Below are positions 24,056 through 31,701 of a stretch of 40,212 nt of DNA, in pieces; positions within the stretch are counted from its first letter, which is position 1, and the number at the start of each line of letters is the position of its first letter. The notes under the pieces were generated by a model, which did no database searches, had not been told where the DNA came from, and was given only the letters and a program-made list of their open reading frames with translations. Both the position numbers and the translations under genes were made by a program. Where the stretch lies: the IMG/VR virus record IMGVR_UViG_3300037493_003163, positions 1 through 40,212 of that record. One strand, given 5' to 3'. The DNA comes from a virus.

Positions 24056-25956
24056 TGAGTACTAAAATTTCAGATTTACCACCATATATAGGAGTTTCAA
24101 ATCCTGATGGAGATTTACCTATAAGTATATTAGGAACTACATATAAAATAAAGCCAAATCAAATAGGGGAAGCTAGTTTAGGGGTAGGCTCTCGTTTCAA
24201 AGGAGATTTCAACGCTTCTACAAACTCACCAACTTTAGCAAATGGATTCGGGTCTAATGGTGATTATTACAAAGTTTCTGTAGGTGGGGACGTAGATTTC
24301 GGAGCTGGCTTGGTTTCTTTATTAGCGAATGATTTCATTTATTATAACGGTTACACTGGAATTTGGAATTTATGGTTCCGAGAAAGTTCGGGTGGCGGTT
24401 CTACTCCAATAGCTTCCGAAGTAGATTCAGGAACTGTTAAAACAAATGTAACAGTTGCAGATCCTGTAGTATATTTAAAAGAAGAAGTAGACACCTTAGT
24501 TCAACAAGCAATTGGCGGGCAATTATCATATTTCTTTTTTAAAACTGTTTCGGACGTAGCAGGATATTATAAAATGTTGCTTAATCCATCAACTGGAGCA
24601 GCGCAAGACATAACAGTATTAAACTGCACAGGAACAACAACGATTGCAAATTTCGTGACCGAACCGAGTGCGCCAAATAAAACTTATATACCAAAAGGAT
24701 ATTTTAGAAGTACAATTCACGCAAAAAAAACAGGCGCAGGAAATGCAACGGTTTTCTATGAAGTTTACAAAAGAGATTTAGCGGGAACAGAAACATTAAT
24801 TGGAACATCCTCTGTTTCAGATGCGAATTTAACAACTTCAATATTAGAGTATCGACTTGAAATATACGTTCCTACACAAGTACCTTTATTGGCTACTGAT
24901 AGAATTGTTTATAGAGCTAGGACAGTAGTAGCAAGCGGGACACCAGACGTTGGTATTTATTTCGAAGATAGTTATTTAACTGGTTTAGACGTACCTAGTT
25001 ATATTGTTAGTGTTACGGAAATTCCAGATGCTAGCGAAACAGTTGCGGGAAAAGTATCTGTAGGCACTCAAACATTCGGTGGTAATAAAAAAATAGTAGG
25101 AGAAAGCTCTACGACAGGAAACGCTTTAACAGTTCAAAATTTAGCACATGAAAATTTAGTAGAAATCGGTAATAATAAAAATATTAATATTAATATTAAA
25201 GATGGAGAATCAACTAATGAAGGATTTGTTTTAAAAACTCCTAATGGAGTAAAAGCACTTGTTATTTCTGCGAATAACTCAAATAATTTATTTTTTAATT
25301 ATCCATATATGTTATACATTCGTGGGCATATATCTGTAACTGGTTATTTAGCAGTTGGTAACCTAGCTTCTTCAGCTGGATATACTGTACTTTTATCTAC
25401 TCAAATTACAACCACAGCTCCCACATATACTTTGCCAGGCGTTACTTTTGGTAATGTTTTAAACAACTTAATAGGCACGACAACTATAATAGGTTTTAAT
25501 AAAAATTTCATATCACCTATTGTTTATACCCACGAATCGTCGGGCAATGCATCTAATACAGGTTTAATCGGATCTTTTCATAAGCAGATTATAAAAGCAC
25601 AAGCTAATAATAGCGTTTTAATCGGGATGCAAATAAGTCCTAATTACGATGACAATACTTATACAGGACATACTAAAATAGCTCTTGGGATAGAATCTAA
25701 TGAAGGATTTGGAATTTTTCAAAAAGGAACTTTGGTAAATTATTTAGAAGGTAGTTTAGGAATCGGAATAACTGCTCCAAATGCCTCAGCTAAAGTACAG
25801 GTAGAAAGTACAACACAAGGATTTTCTCCTCCGAGAATGACGACAACACAAAAAAACGCAATAGCAACTCCAATGGCGGGATTAATGGTATTTGATACTA
25901 CATTAATGAAGCTCTGCATATTCACAACTGCATGGGAAACAATAACCTCAATATAA
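24055..25956 (+). CDS. Tail fibre / receptor-binding protein
   Basis: A 633-residue protein. N-terminus STKISDLPPYIGVSNPDGDLPISILGTTYKI attaches to the baseplate; then beta-rich domains with GSRFKGDFNASTNSPTLANG, a jelly-roll-like section (about 160-315), ETVAGKVSVGTQTFGGNK repeats, and the C-terminal end SPPRMTTTQKNAIATPMAGLMVFDTT, a very common terminus in Bacteroidota phage fibres. Decides host range. Confidence 0.85.
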   Translation: MSTKISDLPPYIGVSNPDGDLPISILGTTYKIKPNQIGEASLGVGSRFKGDFNASTNSPTLANGFGSNGDYYKVSVGGDVDFGAGLVSLLANDFIYYNGYTGIWNLWFRESSGGGSTPIASEVDSGTVKTNVTVADPVVYLKEEVDTLVQQAIGGQLSYFFFKTVSDVAGYYKMLLNPSTGAAQDITVLNCTGTTTIANFVTEPSAPNKTYIPKGYFRSTIHAKKTGAGNATVFYEVYKRDLAGTETLIGTSSVSDANLTTSILEYRLEIYVPTQVPLLATDRIVYRARTVVASGTPDVGIYFEDSYLTGLDVPSYIVSVTEIPDASETVAGKVSVGTQTFGGNKKIVGESSTTGNALTVQNLAHENLVEIGNNKNININIKDGESTNEGFVLKTPNGVKALVISANNSNNLFFNYPYMLYIRGHISVTGYLAVGNLASSAGYTVLLSTQITTTAPTYTLPGVTFGNVLNNLIGTTTIIGFNKNFISPIVYTHESSGNASNTGLIGSFHKQIIKAQANNSVLIGMQISPNYDDNTYTGHTKIALGIESNEGFGIFQKGTLVNYLEGSLGIGITAPNASAKVQVESTTQGFSPPRMTTTQKNAIATPMAGLMVFDTTLMKLCIFTTAWETITSI

Positions 25957-25960
25957 TAAA

Positions 25961-26302
25961 ATGATACAAACAACAACAGCCTGTTATGGTAGCCGAGGGA
26001 ACGGAATGCAAAAAGTTTACATGAAAGCTTTGATTCCTGAAGATACAGGCGATGGCTTTAATATTGTAATAATTGATTACATGATTATAGACGACGTAGA
26101 AAAAGAGATTTACCGTAAGTCTGTTTACATGAGCTATGCCGAAAGGGATGCTTTGAAATCTGCTGTCGTAGCTGGTTATTCATTAACTGGAACAGAAAGC
26201 GAAATAAACAAGCAATTAATACCTTATGCGGTTCTTTATCGAACTAAAAGCGAAAACCCGCCAACGTATATGATTGATACTAACGAATGGATTTTGTTAT
26301 GA
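25961..26302 (+). CDS. Fibre-associated or accessory protein
   Basis: A 113-residue protein behind the tail fibre. Beta-rich with NIVIIDYMIIDDVEKEIYRKSVYMSYAERDALKSAV and a helical end. Position suggests a fibre assembly or baseplate accessory protein; no family recognised. Confidence 0.6.
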   Translation: MIQTTTACYGSRGNGMQKVYMKALIPEDTGDGFNIVIIDYMIIDDVEKEIYRKSVYMSYAERDALKSAVVAGYSLTGTESEINKQLIPYAVLYRTKSENPPTYMIDTNEWILL

Positions 26303-26631
26303 TTTTATACTTACTCACATATATTTTAGAGCCTTTTGTATTTGGAATAAATATCATCATAGTATTTGCAAAGAATAAGAATTTAAACGGTTATTTTCGT
26401 CAAGATGCTGTTTCAAGGGATCGATACGCAAATAATAATTACCGTGCTTTATGGAATGTGATTTTCATAAAAAAAGGCGGTTATAAATTTGGAGACGAAC
26501 GTGAAACAATATCTAGCTGTTTAGGTAAGAATCAAGAAGCAGGAACTTTAACAAAAATAGGGCTTGCGTTTTGTAAGTTTTTAAATATTTTTGAAAAAGA
26601 CCATTGTAAGAAATCAATAATTAATTTTTAA
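26299..26631 (+). CDS. Membrane-anchored protein of late accessory block
   Basis: About 110 residues starting MILYLLTYILEPFVFG. The first 25 residues form one membrane segment; the rest is soluble with ISSCLGKNQEAGTLTKIG and HCKKSI, a form I have seen in Bacteroidota phage genes near the lysis region. The ATG at 26299 overlaps the previous stop (ATGA) and is preferred to the in-frame ATG at 26287. Function unknown. Confidence 0.65.
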   Translation: MILYLLTYILEPFVFGINIIIVFAKNKNLNGYFRQDAVSRDRYANNNYRALWNVIFIKKGGYKFGDERETISSCLGKNQEAGTLTKIGLAFCKFLNIFEKDHCKKSIINF

Positions 26632-26641
26632 ATAAGTAAAT

Positions 26642-26839
26642 ATGAAGAACTGGAAAACAACAGTATTAGGAATTTTAGGAGCAGGATTGTTGCTTGCTAC
26701 TTCTAAGGGGTGGATTGATAATGATTTATCTATTTTTATAGGCTCTGCAATTGTGGCGTTATTTGGATTGTCTGCCAAGGATTCTGCAGGCAAAGAAGAC
26801 ATCGGAGGCGGCGGAATTAAGAACCCACCAAAACCGTAA
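26642..26839 (+). CDS. Holin-like small membrane protein
   Basis: A 65-residue protein with two hydrophobic segments (TTVLGILGAGLLLAT and FIGSAIVALFGLSAK), followed by a short glycine/proline tail. Size, topology and place before the lysozyme fit a class II holin-like protein, but holins share little sequence, so this is inferred. Confidence 0.65.
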   Translation: MKNWKTTVLGILGAGLLLATSKGWIDNDLSIFIGSAIVALFGLSAKDSAGKEDIGGGGIKNPPKP

Positions 26840-27177
26840 TGAAGTTTTTTTTAAAAAAATACATGTATCTACTCCCTATAATTTTATTAGGAGTAGATAT
26901 TTTGTCTTTATTCGTAGACTTAAATTATGTAGTAGCTGGTAATATAGCTGGTTATTCGATAGTTACAAATATTGTATTTATTTATATTTTTTCTTACAGC
27001 AGTTATTGTTGGCTTACAAAATTAGCTCCTATAGGAATGACGGTAATTAATTTAGTCAATATAGTAGGTAATTACATAGATGATAAATTCTATAACTTTT
27101 GGTACGTCATAACAATTTTTTGCGTAATTTTGACATTAACACTTATTTTAGAAATTGATAAACGATTAAACGCATGA
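26839..27177 (+). CDS. Four-helix membrane protein
   Basis: A 112-residue protein with about four hydrophobic helices (MYLLPIILLGVDILSLF, YSIVTNIVFIYIFSY, LAPIGMTVINLVNIV, VITIFCVILTLTLI). Coupled to both neighbours in a block of membrane proteins ahead of the endolysin. Could be a second holin or antiholin; no family recognised. Confidence 0.65.
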   Translation: MKFFLKKYMYLLPIILLGVDILSLFVDLNYVVAGNIAGYSIVTNIVFIYIFSYSSYCWLTKLAPIGMTVINLVNIVGNYIDDKFYNFWYVITIFCVILTLTLILEIDKRLNA

Positions 27178-27476
27178 TTACACCTGAGGAAGTGAAGACG
27201 GTATTAAGTATGAATGATGCTACAATAACTGGAATTTTAATAATTTTAGCTTTTTCTTTTGGGTTTGTAATCTATTATTTATTTAAAGTGAATCAAGATA
27301 TATTAAAAACTTCTGCTTCTGACAGAGAACGTTTATACGCTGAATTTACAGCGGAGCGGGACAGGCTATACAAAGAGCATTTAAATGAAATAAGAAGTTT
27401 TAACGAGCTTTTAATTAAAGTAAACGAGAAATATTCAGACTCTATACAAAATTTAGTATTACTTCAAAAAAAATAG
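27174..27476 (+). CDS. Inner-membrane spanin-like protein
   Basis: A 100-residue protein with one hydrophobic helix at about 17-37 (ITGILIILAFSFGFVIYYLF) and a long charged coiled coil (ASDRERLYAEFTAERDRLYKEHLNEIRSF...). One N-terminal helix plus periplasmic coiled coil is the layout of an i-spanin, and its place next to the lysozyme agrees. Inference from topology. Confidence 0.6.
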   Translation: MITPEEVKTVLSMNDATITGILIILAFSFGFVIYYLFKVNQDILKTSASDRERLYAEFTAERDRLYKEHLNEIRSFNELLIKVNEKYSDSIQNLVLLQKK

Positions 27477-27477
27477 A

Positions 27478-27624
27478 ATGTGTTTAGCTATAAGAGAAAA
27501 ACCTATTTTGTTATTTAATTTTGATAAAAGTAATTATTTACAAGAATCGGAATTGATGAGAAAAAATATTGATAAGATATTAAAAAAACTTAGAAAAAAT
27601 GAAACTAAACGAACAAGGTTATAA
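27478..27624 (+). CDS. Small protein overlapping the lysozyme start
   Basis: A 48-residue ORF starting MCLAIREKPI. It is basic and helical, begins right after the spanin-like gene and overlaps the lysozyme gene by 26 bases in another frame. It covers a 122-base gap that would otherwise be empty. No lipobox is seen, so it is not an obvious outer spanin. Confidence 0.45.
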   Translation: MCLAIREKPILLFNFDKSNYLQESELMRKNIDKILKKLRKNETKRTRL

Positions 27625-28042
27625 GCTTATTTGCGAATTTGAGGGGTTATCATTAAAGCCTTATTTATGTTCTGCAAAAGTTCCTACAATAGGTTATGGT
27701 AATACTTATTACCTTAATGGCAAAAGAGTGACTTTATTAGATGGTCCGATAACCAAAGAATACGCTTTTGAAATATACAAAGAAGTAGTTGATAGGTTCG
27801 CTAAAAAAGTTAGTGCAATGTTAAAAGTTGAAGTAACGCAAAATCAATTTAACTCCTTAGTTTCATTTAATTATAATACTGGCGCATTATATACATCAAC
27901 TTTATTGAAAAAAGTTAATGCCAATCCGAATGATGAAACAATTGATGCGGAGTTTAAAAAATGGATTAGAGCAGGAGGAAAAATAGTAAAAGGATTAGTA
28001 ACACGTAGAGAAAAAGAATCTAATTTATACTTTAGTAAATAA
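27599..28042 (+). CDS. Endolysin, GH24 (T4-type) lysozyme
   Basis: A 147-residue protein with the GH24 fold: the active-site row E15-x8-C24-x5-T30 in EFEGLSLKPYLCSAKVPTIGYGNT (the C variant of the usual E-x8-D/C-x5-T), LVSFNYNTGALYTSTLLKKVN, and a C-terminal GLVTRREKESNLYF. It cuts the glycan strands of peptidoglycan at lysis. No signal or SAR segment at the N-terminus, so export needs a holin. Confidence 0.9.
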   Translation: MKLNEQGYKLICEFEGLSLKPYLCSAKVPTIGYGNTYYLNGKRVTLLDGPITKEYAFEIYKEVVDRFAKKVSAMLKVEVTQNQFNSLVSFNYNTGALYTSTLLKKVNANPNDETIDAEFKKWIRAGGKIVKGLVTRREKESNLYFSK

Positions 28043-28062
28043 CGCGAGGTTTAACTAGAATC

Positions 28063-28092
28063 TATCGTTTTGCCGAAGTCAGCAAAACGATA
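28063..28092 (+). terminator. Hairpin terminator after the lysozyme gene
   Basis: TATCGTTTTGC (28063-28073) and GCAAAACGATA (28082-28092), a perfect 11-bp inverted repeat with an 8-base loop, 20 bases behind the lysozyme stop. The T run after it is weak, but position marks the end of the late operon. Confidence 0.65.
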
Positions 28093-28093
28093 A

Positions 28094-28130
28094 TTTAAAC
28101 ACTTTTAAACACTTTTAAACACTTTTAAAT
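28094..28130. repeat. Tandem decamer repeat
   Basis: TTTAAACACT repeated three times plus a partial copy ending in TTTAAATG, leading straight into the ATG at 28129. May be a binding array or a slippage product that supplies an AT-rich translation start. Confidence 0.8.
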
Positions 28131-28254
28131 GAGAAAAAGAATATATCAAAAAATGTTTTCAGTTTATTTTTATATAGGCGTTAATGTTTTAGGAATGCCA
28201 GAAATGCACACGCATGATGTGCTATTATTTAAAACAGTAAAATATACTTTATAA
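28129..28254 (+). CDS. Small protein after the lysis operon
   Basis: A 41-residue ORF starting MRKRIYQKMF with an aromatic/hydrophobic centre (FSVYFYIGVNVLGM). It ends TAATG, sharing a base with the next start. Real coding is suggested by the coupling only. Function unknown. Confidence 0.5.
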   Translation: MRKRIYQKMFSVYFYIGVNVLGMPEMHTHDVLLFKTVKYTL

Positions 28255-28418
28255 TGAAACAAGAAATTCCACCAGTAATAAAAAACGTTTTAGACAATGC
28301 TGCTAAAACATATTCAGAATCAAAGGCCACAACAAACGCTGGCGCAGTATTAAGATTCTTTGCAAGATTTATTTCAGTAGATACAGTAATAAAATTATTT
28401 GCACATAAAGTAAAATAG
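28254..28418 (+). CDS. Small helical protein
   Basis: A 54-residue protein starting MKQEIPPVIK, amphipathic (NVLDNAAKTYSESKATTNAGAVLRFFARFISVDTVIKLFAHKVK), perhaps membrane-associated. Coupled by TAATG to the gene before it. A promoter for the next unit overlaps its last codons. Confidence 0.55.
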   Translation: MKQEIPPVIKNVLDNAAKTYSESKATTNAGAVLRFFARFISVDTVIKLFAHKVK

Positions 28419-28429
28419 AGCTATATTTG
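28398..28429 (+). promoter_or_regulatory. Bacteroidota-type promoter of a short unit
   Basis: TTTG at 28398-28401, a 20-base spacer and TATATTTG at 28422-28429, a full match to the consensus. No gene starts before the terminator at 28482-28518, so this promoter should make a short noncoding RNA. Confidence 0.7.
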
Positions 28430-28434
28430 TATTG

Positions 28435-28518
28435 CGGTTTCAAGGAAAGGTTTCTATATATAATTTTTTTGGTTTAGTTAGAAAATGCGAGTTTGAAAAA
28501 TAATTCGCATTTTTTTTA
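28435..28518 (+). ncRNA. Predicted short noncoding transcript
   Basis: About 85 bases between a consensus promoter and an intrinsic terminator, with no start codon frame of note. It holds two copies of GGTTTC (28436-28441 and 28449-28454), a run of T, and the terminator stem. Less structured than the RNA at 6094. May be a regulatory RNA or only a leader remnant. Confidence 0.45.
28482..28518 (+). terminator. Intrinsic terminator
   Basis: AAAATGCGA (28482-28490) pairs with TCGCATTTT (28505-28513) and is followed by further T residues. Nine-base stem with 14-base loop; insulates the unit before the next promoter at 28527. Confidence 0.8.
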
Positions 28519-28526
28519 TGTTTTTG

Positions 28527-28558
28527 TTTGGTATATTAATATTCCTGTCTTATATTTG
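28527..28558 (+). promoter_or_regulatory. Promoter with palindromic operator (site B) ahead of the array
   Basis: TTTG at 28527-28530, 20-base spacer, TATATTTG at 28551-28558. The spacer holds GGTATATTAATATTCC (28530-28545), which differs at one base from the perfect palindrome at 39701. It is the last clear promoter in front of the cassette array and points into it, the place held by the cassette promoter Pc in integrons. Confidence 0.78.
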
Positions 28559-28594
28559 TACCAGCAATAAAGCGAAAGACTAAAAATATATATT

Positions 28595-28627
28595 ATGACA
28601 CGTTTACAAACTTTAGAAAATAACTAA
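28595..28627 (+). CDS. Possible leader peptide
   Basis: MTRLQTLENN, ten codons, directly behind promoter B. Too short to judge alone; it may be a leader peptide or only a translation start that couples to the gene at 28630. Confidence 0.25.
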   Translation: MTRLQTLENN

Positions 28628-28629
28628 AC

Positions 28630-28779
28630 ATGAGAAAATCTACAGCGTTATTAATTATTGCATTGGCACAAGAAATTTTATTTTTTACAAGTAAAAAAGA
28701 TGTTCATTTTATAACATTGATGATAATTATAGCAGGTTATTTCATAGTAAAACAATTAGAAGAAAATAAAAACAAATAA
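28630..28779 (+). CDS. Small two-helix membrane protein
   Basis: A 49-residue protein starting MRKSTALLII with two hydrophobic helices (TALLIIALAQEILFF and ITLMIIIAGYFIV). First real gene of the unit driven by promoter B. Small membrane proteins of this sort can be toxins, holins or exclusion proteins; nothing here decides. Confidence 0.55.
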   Translation: MRKSTALLIIALAQEILFFTSKKDVHFITLMIIIAGYFIVKQLEENKNK

Positions 28780-28782
28780 ACA

Positions 28783-28944
28783 ATGAACAAAGAACTAAGA
28801 GAATTATTCGAGAAATCAAAACTAAAAAAAAAAGAATTCTGTATTAAAATAGGGATTTCTGATAGAAGGTATAGGGCAATAGTGCAAAAAGGAGCGTTTG
28901 AATTAAAACACAGCACATTTAATAAGTTTAAAAACAGGCTGTAG
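28783..28944 (+). CDS. Small HTH-like protein before the array
   Basis: A 53-residue basic protein starting MNKELRELFE. Residues about 13-36 (LKKKEFCIKIGISDRRYRAIVQKG) look like a helix-turn-helix with the turn at GIS. Shares its design with the small protein at 3373. Lies directly before the first cassette site and could regulate promoter B. Confidence 0.6.
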   Translation: MNKELRELFEKSKLKKKEFCIKIGISDRRYRAIVQKGAFELKHSTFNKFKNRL

Positions 28945-28950
28945 TATTTC

Positions 28951-29082
28951 GCACAACGTTTGGTGCTTGGCGAAGAAGCGGAAAAGTACACACTATTTTT
29001 CGATTAAGCCTAAATTTTAAAGACACAAAACAGATTATAAATTAATAACCGAACCCGCTTTTTTGCCAAATACTTGTTATGG
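28951..29082. repeat. Cassette site R1 (attC-like)
   Basis: Left core AACG at 28955-28958, right core GTTA at 29076-29079. Arms GTGCTTGGCGAAGAAGCGG and CCGCTTTTTTGCCAAATAC pair at 15 of 19 positions plus G-T wobbles. First full site of the array; its left core is CAACG instead of TAACG. Confidence 0.8.
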
Positions 29083-29112
29083 TTAGTGCGGTTCATAAAA
29101 CAAAATGTAATT

Positions 29113-29550
29113 ATGACAATAAACATTGATTTTGATGGAACTTGTGTTACTCACGAATTTCCAAATGTAGGAAAAAGTATTGGTGCTGAAAAAGTACTGA
29201 AAAGATTAGTTGATAATGGACATCAATTAATATTATTTACAATGCGTTCTGACCGAGAAGAAGCAAAACCTATAATTGACCCAACAATACAAAATGTCAC
29301 AGGTAAATTTCTAACAGAAGCGGTTGAATGGTTTAATAGAAATGATATTAAACTTTATGGAATACAGAAAAACCCAACACAATTAAATTGGACTACTTCG
29401 CCAAAAAGTTATGCGGAATTAATGATTGATGATAGCGCTTTAGGATGTCCTTTACGATATGATTTACAAGTTTCTGAAAGACTTTTTGTTGATTGGAAAA
29501 CAGTTGAGTTGTATTTAGAAAATATAGGTTGTTTTGAAAACGAAAAGTAG
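29113..29550 (+). CDS. HAD-like hydrolase (cassette C1)
   Basis: A 145-residue protein. DFDGT at residues 6-10 is the HAD nucleophile motif D-x-D-G-T, followed by a helix (AEKVLKRLVDNGHQLILFTMRSDRE; T/S motif II in LFTMRSD), and a late IDDSALGCPL with the acidic pair for metal. Resembles the BT0820-like HAD proteins of Bacteroidota. The ATG at 29113 is preferred; an upstream TTG in frame lies in site R1. Substrate unknown. Confidence 0.8.
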   Translation: MTINIDFDGTCVTHEFPNVGKSIGAEKVLKRLVDNGHQLILFTMRSDREEAKPIIDPTIQNVTGKFLTEAVEWFNRNDIKLYGIQKNPTQLNWTTSPKSYAELMIDDSALGCPLRYDLQVSERLFVDWKTVELYLENIGCFENEK

Positions 29551-29555
29551 CGCTT

Positions 29556-29711
29556 GCTACTAACGTTTAGTGTCTATAAGCAGTTGCCGAAAAACTGCCT
29601 AAACTTTAAATTAATCACTAATAATAACAAACACAAACTAAATTATAAATTATGGAAAATACAGACAAAAATACACAAGTACCACAATCTCTCAAGACTG
29701 CTGTTATAGAC
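29556..29711. repeat. Cassette site R2 (attC-like, long, hybrid)
   Basis: TAACG 29561-29565 to GTTA 29703-29706 (146 bp, longer than the others). The left half contains its own small hairpin GCAGTT/AACTGC and pairs poorly with the right arm CTCAAGACTGCTGTTA, which is shared with R11. Looks like a recombinant of two sites. Start codon of the next gene at 29652 lies inside. Confidence 0.65.
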
Positions 29712-29921
29712 CGTTTTTTTAAGAACTTGAAATATAAATTAACAAGTAGAACTATTTGCGATAATTGTGGAAAAGTAAATCCAAAAATATTAAAAACTAA
29801 AAGCGGTTACAGTAGATATACTCAATGTTGTGCTTATAGCGAAAATCAAAGTGCTGGTAAAACTTGGACGCAAAGATTGAAATTTCCTTTTAAAATATAT
29901 TGGTCAGGATTTTGGTCGTAA
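29652..29921 (+). CDS. Small zinc-ribbon-like protein (cassette C2)
   Basis: An 89-residue protein. The first 17 residues (MENTDKNTQVPQSLKTA) are encoded by site R2 and the rest by the cassette: CDNCGKVNPKILKTKSGYSRYTQCC gives a C-x2-C ... CC zinc-ribbon pattern. No ATG exists in frame in the cassette before the Cys motif, so the site is needed to start translation. Its N-terminus matches that of the 36576 gene (KNTQVPQ, KTAVI-RF). Function unknown. Confidence 0.65.
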   Translation: MENTDKNTQVPQSLKTAVIDRFFKNLKYKLTSRTICDNCGKVNPKILKTKSGYSRYTQCCAYSENQSAGKTWTQRLKFPFKIYWSGFWS

Positions 29922-29926
29922 AATGG

Positions 29927-30025
29927 CTCATAACGTTATGAAGCTTTGTCTTGTTGCCAAAAATACAAGACCAACTTTAAATTTATCACTAAACCCGCCA
30001 TTTCTTAAAACCGCTGTTACAAGCA
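29927..30025. repeat. Cassette site R3 (attC-like, short)
   Basis: TAACG 29932-29936 to GTTA 30017-30020 (89 bp). Strong inner hairpin GTCTTG/CAAGAC (about 29948-29971); outer arm pairing is only moderate. Shortened compared with most sites. Confidence 0.65.
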
Positions 30026-30049
30026 GTATGGCAATTTAAAACTAAAATT

Positions 30050-30616
30050 ATGAATATTACTGAAAGAAAAACTAAAATTTGGCACGGAACTTATAGAGGT
30101 GTTGCGTTTGAAATAAACAATTTTAAAACTCCTCCAAATAGATTTGATGATTACGAAAAAGATAATTGGACTTACTATTTGATTTTACATTTGAGTAGAA
30201 TACCCAAAGAAAATAACCCGAATAGTTTTTGGTTAAAAGCAAAAGCAGACGAGAAAGGTCGTGTTTACTACCCTTACCATAAACATCATATAATTACAAA
30301 TATTGACTTTGCAGGAGGTTGTACTTGGTATTCAAAAGAAAAAGGATTTGATGGCGAAAACAAAGTAATTAAAATAGGTTGCGATTATCAACATAGTTGG
30401 GATGAAGGTAGAGAATACGATTTAGAATTGGTAAAAAGAGATGTAATGAATACAATTGATGTGTTTTTAAATTATGTTACTGATTATAAATACTGGTGCT
30501 GTGGAAATGGAAAACTATATTCATTGAAAGATGGAATAGTTAAAAACGGAACTTTTTACAGCAAAGAATATTACGGAGATAAAGATTGGTTTCGTGATTT
30601 TGAAACGCAATCGTAA
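30050..30616 (+). CDS. Hypothetical cassette protein C3
   Basis: A 188-residue soluble protein rich in Trp, Tyr and His: FEINNFKTPPNRFDDYEKDNWTYYLILHL, YHKHHIITNIDFAGGCTWYSKEKGFDG, IKIGCDYQHSWDEGREYDLELV. Resembles conserved phage and plasmid proteins of unknown function that are often mobile. It has its own ATG outside the site. Cassette ends match: start GTTACAAGCAGTAT, end ATATTGCTTGTAAC. Confidence 0.7.
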   Translation: MNITERKTKIWHGTYRGVAFEINNFKTPPNRFDDYEKDNWTYYLILHLSRIPKENNPNSFWLKAKADEKGRVYYPYHKHHIITNIDFAGGCTWYSKEKGFDGENKVIKIGCDYQHSWDEGREYDLELVKRDVMNTIDVFLNYVTDYKYWCCGNGKLYSLKDGIVKNGTFYSKEYYGDKDWFRDFETQS

Positions 30617-30620
30617 TATT

Positions 30621-30757
30621 GCTTGTAACGTTTGGTGCTTGGCGAAGAAGCGGACAAATAAAAACTATCGTTTTCCCGAAGCCAAGAACACGGTAATAAA
30701 AAACAAACTTTAAATTAAAAACCGAACCCGCTTTTTTGCCAAACACTTGTTATAGGC
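30621..30757. repeat. Cassette site R4 (attC-like)
   Basis: TAACG 30626-30630 to GTTA 30749-30752 (127 bp). Arms GTGCTTGGCGAAGAAGCGG and CCGCTTTTTTGCCAAACAC pair almost fully. Almost the same sequence as R1, with a TTTAAATTAAAAACCG centre. Confidence 0.85.
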
Positions 30758-30781
30758 CGTACGGGTTGTAAAACGAAAATT

Positions 30782-30988
30782 ATGGCAACATTTGAAACAG
30801 TAGAAGTTGGAACTATTGCATTAATCCAGCAAACAGAAACAGGTAGAATTTTACAAATAGGATTAACCCCTAATCAAAGCGAAATGTTACAGTCTTTTTT
30901 GGCTGTAATTTCAAAAGAAAGTAAATTAATACAGATGTCAGAAGAATATGATTTGGTGTTAAAATCTTCTTTGAAAACGAAAATATGA
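30782..30988 (+). CDS. Hypothetical cassette protein C4a
   Basis: A 68-residue protein starting MATFETVEVG with a beta-strand N-terminus and helical C-terminus (PNQSEMLQSFLAVISKESKLIQMSEEY). First of two coupled genes in this cassette (ATGA overlap at 30985). No family recognised. Confidence 0.6.
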   Translation: MATFETVEVGTIALIQQTETGRILQIGLTPNQSEMLQSFLAVISKESKLIQMSEEYDLVLKSSLKTKI

Positions 30989-31413
30989 ATTATAAAATAA
31001 AACATTTACATCTTTTTTTGGAAGGAAAATTTGATTTAATCCCAAAGAGTTTAGGAGTTGAATTAGTTGAATTAGGAATATTAAACTATTTAAAATTAAC
31101 TCCTGAAAATTACGAATATTGGTGGTATGAAGTTGCTGATAAGTCTAAAATTGATAAAAAGAAATTCACTTTTAATTGGTCAGATTTAGTACCAACAAGA
31201 AAAATAGAAATGGTTAAGGATTTGATTCAATACCATAAAGAAACGGAAAGTATGTACAAATTAATAACTGCTATTTTGAATATTGAATCAGCTCGTTTTG
31301 ATGGAATAGATATAAATACAGGAAAATCGGAATTTGAAAGACAAATTGAATTTTATTATGGAAAATTTAAAAGTCAAGTCATTCAGATGCAGTTCGAGTT
31401 TAACTGCTGTTAG
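30985..31413 (+). CDS. Hypothetical cassette protein C4b
   Basis: A 142-residue, helical, acidic protein (HLHLFLEGKFDLIPKSLGVELVELGILNYLKLTPENYEYWWYEVADKSK ...) that ends FEFNCC. Its last codons run into the partial site R5, so the reading frame was probably cut or extended when the site decayed. Function unknown. Confidence 0.6.
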   Translation: MNYKIKHLHLFLEGKFDLIPKSLGVELVELGILNYLKLTPENYEYWWYEVADKSKIDKKKFTFNWSDLVPTRKIEMVKDLIQYHKETESMYKLITAILNIESARFDGIDINTGKSEFERQIEFYYGKFKSQVIQMQFEFNCC

Positions 31414-31416
31414 CCG
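31402..31416. repeat. Partial cassette site R5 (right half only)
   Basis: CTGCTGTTAGCCG with GTTA at 31409-31412 resembles the right end of the other sites, but no left core or left arm stands before it. Cassettes C4 and C5 also lack matching ends, so this boundary looks degenerate. Confidence 0.4.
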
Positions 31417-31454
31417 TTTGTGCTTTTATTACTAACTTTTAAAAATTATTATTT

Positions 31455-31685
31455 ATGAAAAAACCATCAGCTACACCAGAAATAGAAATCTTTGAAGATG
31501 AAATAGGAGCCGTTAGATTAGTACGGTCACTTTGTTATTATTTTGTTGAGGAAATTCCTAAAAAAGAAATCAGAGATGATTGTATTAAAAATAACAAACT
31601 ATTTCCAAAAACTACAAATCTTATAGAAAAGGATATGAGATTTAATAATTACGTTGAAGCTCTTAATTTTTGTGAAAACTTATAA
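31455..31685 (+). CDS. Hypothetical cassette protein C5a
   Basis: A 76-residue acidic protein starting MKKPSATPEI; EIEIFEDEIGAVRLVRSLCYYFVEEIPKKEIRDDC. Preceded by an AT-rich stretch TTTTAAAAATTATTATTT like other starts. Coupled loosely (16 bases) to the next gene. No family recognised. Confidence 0.6.
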   Translation: MKKPSATPEIEIFEDEIGAVRLVRSLCYYFVEEIPKKEIRDDCIKNNKLFPKTTNLIEKDMRFNNYVEALNFCENL

Positions 31686-31701
31686 AAAATAAAAATATCT
31701 T

